Under the pieces are notes generated by a model. That model saw nothing but the letters and a program-made list of their open reading frames with translations. It was not told the DNA's origin and made no database searches. The position numbers and the translations under genes are program-made. A DNA stretch of 6,651 nucleotides from Sulfurovum sp. (lineage in GTDB: Bacteria; Campylobacterota; Campylobacteria; Campylobacterales; Sulfurovaceae): positions 1 to 6,651 of the forward strand of contig JALWME010000045.1 of assembly GCA_027083995.1 (NCBI GenBank), given 5' to 3'. This document shows, one piece after another, positions 5,463-6,651 of this stretch. Positions within the stretch are counted from its first letter, which is position 1. Every line of letters begins with the position of its first letter.

Positions 5463-6587
5463 TTGACATGTAAACATTTTGGAATATGTGGTTCATGTGG
5501 CTTACATACATTGAGTTATGAAGAGCAACTTGTACAAAAAGCATTGAGAGTCAGTAAGTTACTAGCACCTTTTTATAGTAAAACGTTAGAGGTTTTTGAT
5601 TCACCATCTTCTCACTATAGAGCCAGGGCCGAATTTCGTATCTGGCATGATGGCGATAGATGTGATTATGCCATGGGTAACATCACTAAGAATGGGGCTA
5701 TTAACATAGAGGAGTGTCCTAAAGTGATACTTCCCATAGAAAAACGTATGTGGAAGTTACTGGATAAAATAAATACTTCTGCAAAAGTATTGAAACATCG
5801 TTTGTTTGCAGTAGAGTTTTTAGCTACTACCACAGATGAGTGCCTCATCACTATGCTATATCACAGAAAGCTAGATGATGAATGGAGCAAAGAAGCAAAA
5901 CTTTTAGAGTCTGAACTAGCGTGTAAAGTTATGGGTAGAAGCCGTAAACAAAAGGTTATACTCTCGGATGAATTTGTCACAGAAAAGCTTGATATTGATA
6001 CTAGGACATTTACGTATGTAGAGTATGAGAGCAGCTTTACTCAGCCCAATCCTGCAGTCAACGTAAAAATGATAGAGTGGGCTATTAAGCAAGCAAGAAA
6101 AGTAGGTTATGGAGATTTTTTAGAGTCTTATTGTGGTTTAGGGAATTTTACTCTACCTCTTTCATACTATTTTGACAAAGTACTAGCCACAGAGATAAGT
6201 AAGGGATCCATTAAAGCAGCACAGCAAAACTGTGTATTAAACGGTATAGAAAATATTACTTTTGCAAGGCTCTCATCAGAAGAGATGACAGAAGCATTAA
6301 ACAGGGTAAGAGTATTTAATAGACTGCAACATATTGACCTTCAATCATATGATTTTTCTACAGTCTTAGTAGACCCTCCACGTGCAGGGCTTGATAAAGA
6401 GACTATAGCACTAATCTCCAGTATTGAAAATATTATTTATATCTCTTGCAACCCCGAGACATTAGCAAGAGATTTAGAGACCTTGACCCAAACACACAAA
6501 GTAGTGGAAGCTGCCATGTATGACCAGTTTCCACATACATTACATGTTGAATCAGGAGTATTTTTAATAAAGAAAACCCAAGATTGA
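5463..6587 (+). CDS. trmA: tRNA (uracil-5-)-methyltransferase TrmA with a 4Fe-4S-type cysteine set
   Basis: TrmA makes 5-methyluridine (ribothymidine) at position 54 of the tRNA T-loop using S-adenosylmethionine. From the TTG at 5463 the product is 374 residues, close to the family's ~366. Matches to E. coli TrmA, from memory, run along the length: SHYRARAEFRIWHDGD (50-65), LYHRKLDDEW (132-141), SFTQPN (191-196), the SAM motif ESYCGLGNFTL (221-231), ATEIS (242-246), the LVDPPRAGLD block (302-311), ISCNPETL with the nucleophile Cys at 329, and FPHTLHVE with the general-base Glu at 363. Unlike E. coli TrmA, it has Cys at 3, 9, 12 and 85 (Cx5Cx2C...C), the RlmD/RumA iron-sulfur pattern. An rRNA m5U activity cannot be fully excluded. 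The TTG start is preferred because it gives MTCKHFGICGSC directly after a Shine-Dalgarno site; an in-frame TTG at 5427 is less likely. Confidence 0.92.
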   Translation: MTCKHFGICGSCGLHTLSYEEQLVQKALRVSKLLAPFYSKTLEVFDSPSSHYRARAEFRIWHDGDRCDYAMGNITKNGAINIEECPKVILPIEKRMWKLLDKINTSAKVLKHRLFAVEFLATTTDECLITMLYHRKLDDEWSKEAKLLESELACKVMGRSRKQKVILSDEFVTEKLDIDTRTFTYVEYESSFTQPNPAVNVKMIEWAIKQARKVGYGDFLESYCGLGNFTLPLSYYFDKVLATEISKGSIKAAQQNCVLNGIENITFARLSSEEMTEALNRVRVFNRLQHIDLQSYDFSTVLVDPPRAGLDKETIALISSIENIIYISCNPETLARDLETLTQTHKVVEAAMYDQFPHTLHVESGVFLIKKTQD

Positions 6588-6605
6588 CTTTATTTTGGTT
6601 TTTTT
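6573..6605 (+). terminator. Possible weak intrinsic terminator after trmA
   Basis: AAAACC (6573-6578), inside the last trmA codons, can pair with GGTTTT (6597-6602), and a run of seven T follows from 6599. The stem is short and AT-rich, with a loop of about 18 nt, so termination would be inefficient. Read-through into the next plus-strand gene is possible. Confidence 0.3.
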
Positions 6606-6633
6606 GTGTTATTATATATTATTATAATATAAT
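6604..6633 (+). promoter_or_regulatory. Candidate promoter for the gene starting at the right edge
   Basis: Two overlapping TATAAT hexamers occur at 6623-6628 and 6628-6633. A TTGTGT at 6604-6609 is 18 nt upstream of the second. The whole stretch is almost pure A/T, and a T-rich tract lies upstream, as in promoters without a conserved -35. A caveat is that either -10 would place the transcription start at or within a few bases of the ribosome binding site at 6638. A TATATT at 6614-6619 would leave a more normal leader. Confidence 0.4.
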
Positions 6634-6637
6634 TTTT

Positions 6638-6644
6638 GGAGGGG
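6638..6644 (+). promoter_or_regulatory. Strong Shine-Dalgarno site of a downstream gene
   Basis: GGAGGGG lies just before an ATG at 6647. It is the strongest ribosome binding site in the window on the plus strand and the main reason to call a gene start at the edge. Confidence 0.7.
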
Positions 6645-6646
6645 AA

Positions 6647-6651
6647 ATGGA
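6647..6651 (+). CDS. Start of an unidentified gene, cut by the window end
   Basis: Only ATG plus two bases are inside the window, so nothing can be said about the product. The call rests on the GGAGGGG site 2-4 nt upstream and the AT-rich promoter-like region before it. It lies 59 nt after the trmA stop on the same strand. Confidence 0.5.

Noticed and set aside
5463..5490. Perfect TTGACA (-35 consensus) at 5463-5468 on the plus strand
   Set aside because: It coincides with the trmA start codon, and the best -10 at suitable spacing (TATGTG near 5485) is poor. Most likely chance within coding sequence.

Overview
The window holds a tightly packed bacterial core-gene cluster. All complete genes are housekeeping or cell-envelope genes; I found no mobile element, CRISPR array, rRNA, tRNA or defence-type locus. 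The AT-leaning composition, the mix of compact genes, and family-specific variants (a Cys-rich N-terminus on TrmA, GGAD instead of GxGD in the prepilin peptidase, a 430-residue GlmU) suggest a Campylobacterota member of the Sulfurovum/Sulfurimonas kind. That assignment is an inference from recall of these families, not a database result.

Layout. Six genes run leftward (minus strand) from a likely promoter near 5432: glmU (5386-4094), coaBC (4092-2875), uppS (2882-2193), a type IV prepilin peptidase (2196-1456), an LptF/LptG family permease (1463-444) and truA (442 to beyond the left edge, so incomplete). Each junction is a 1-nt gap or a 4-8-nt overlap. This points to one polycistronic, translationally coupled operon. 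Divergent from it, on the plus strand, is trmA (best start TTG at 5463, stop at 6587). The last 64 bases are an extremely AT-rich intergenic stretch ending in a strong ribosome binding site and an ATG, so another plus-strand gene begins at the window's right edge.

How the genes fit together. GlmU makes UDP-GlcNAc and uses acetyl-CoA. CoaBC supplies 4'-phosphopantetheine for CoA. UppS makes the C55 isoprenoid carrier used for peptidoglycan and glycan assembly. The LptF/G-type permease extracts lipopolysaccharide from the inner membrane. The prepilin peptidase processes type IV pilin or pseudopilin precursors. The operon is therefore mostly an envelope supply chain, with two tRNA-modification genes (truA at its distal end, trmA divergent at its head).

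The most notable points are a TrmA that carries a complete RlmD/RumA-like 4Fe-4S cysteine set, its probable TTG start overlapping an ATGTAA start-stop, the compressed operon in which ribosome binding sites are written into the last codons of the preceding genes, and active-site motif variants in CoaBC and the prepilin peptidase. I see no convincing evidence of a previously undescribed system here.
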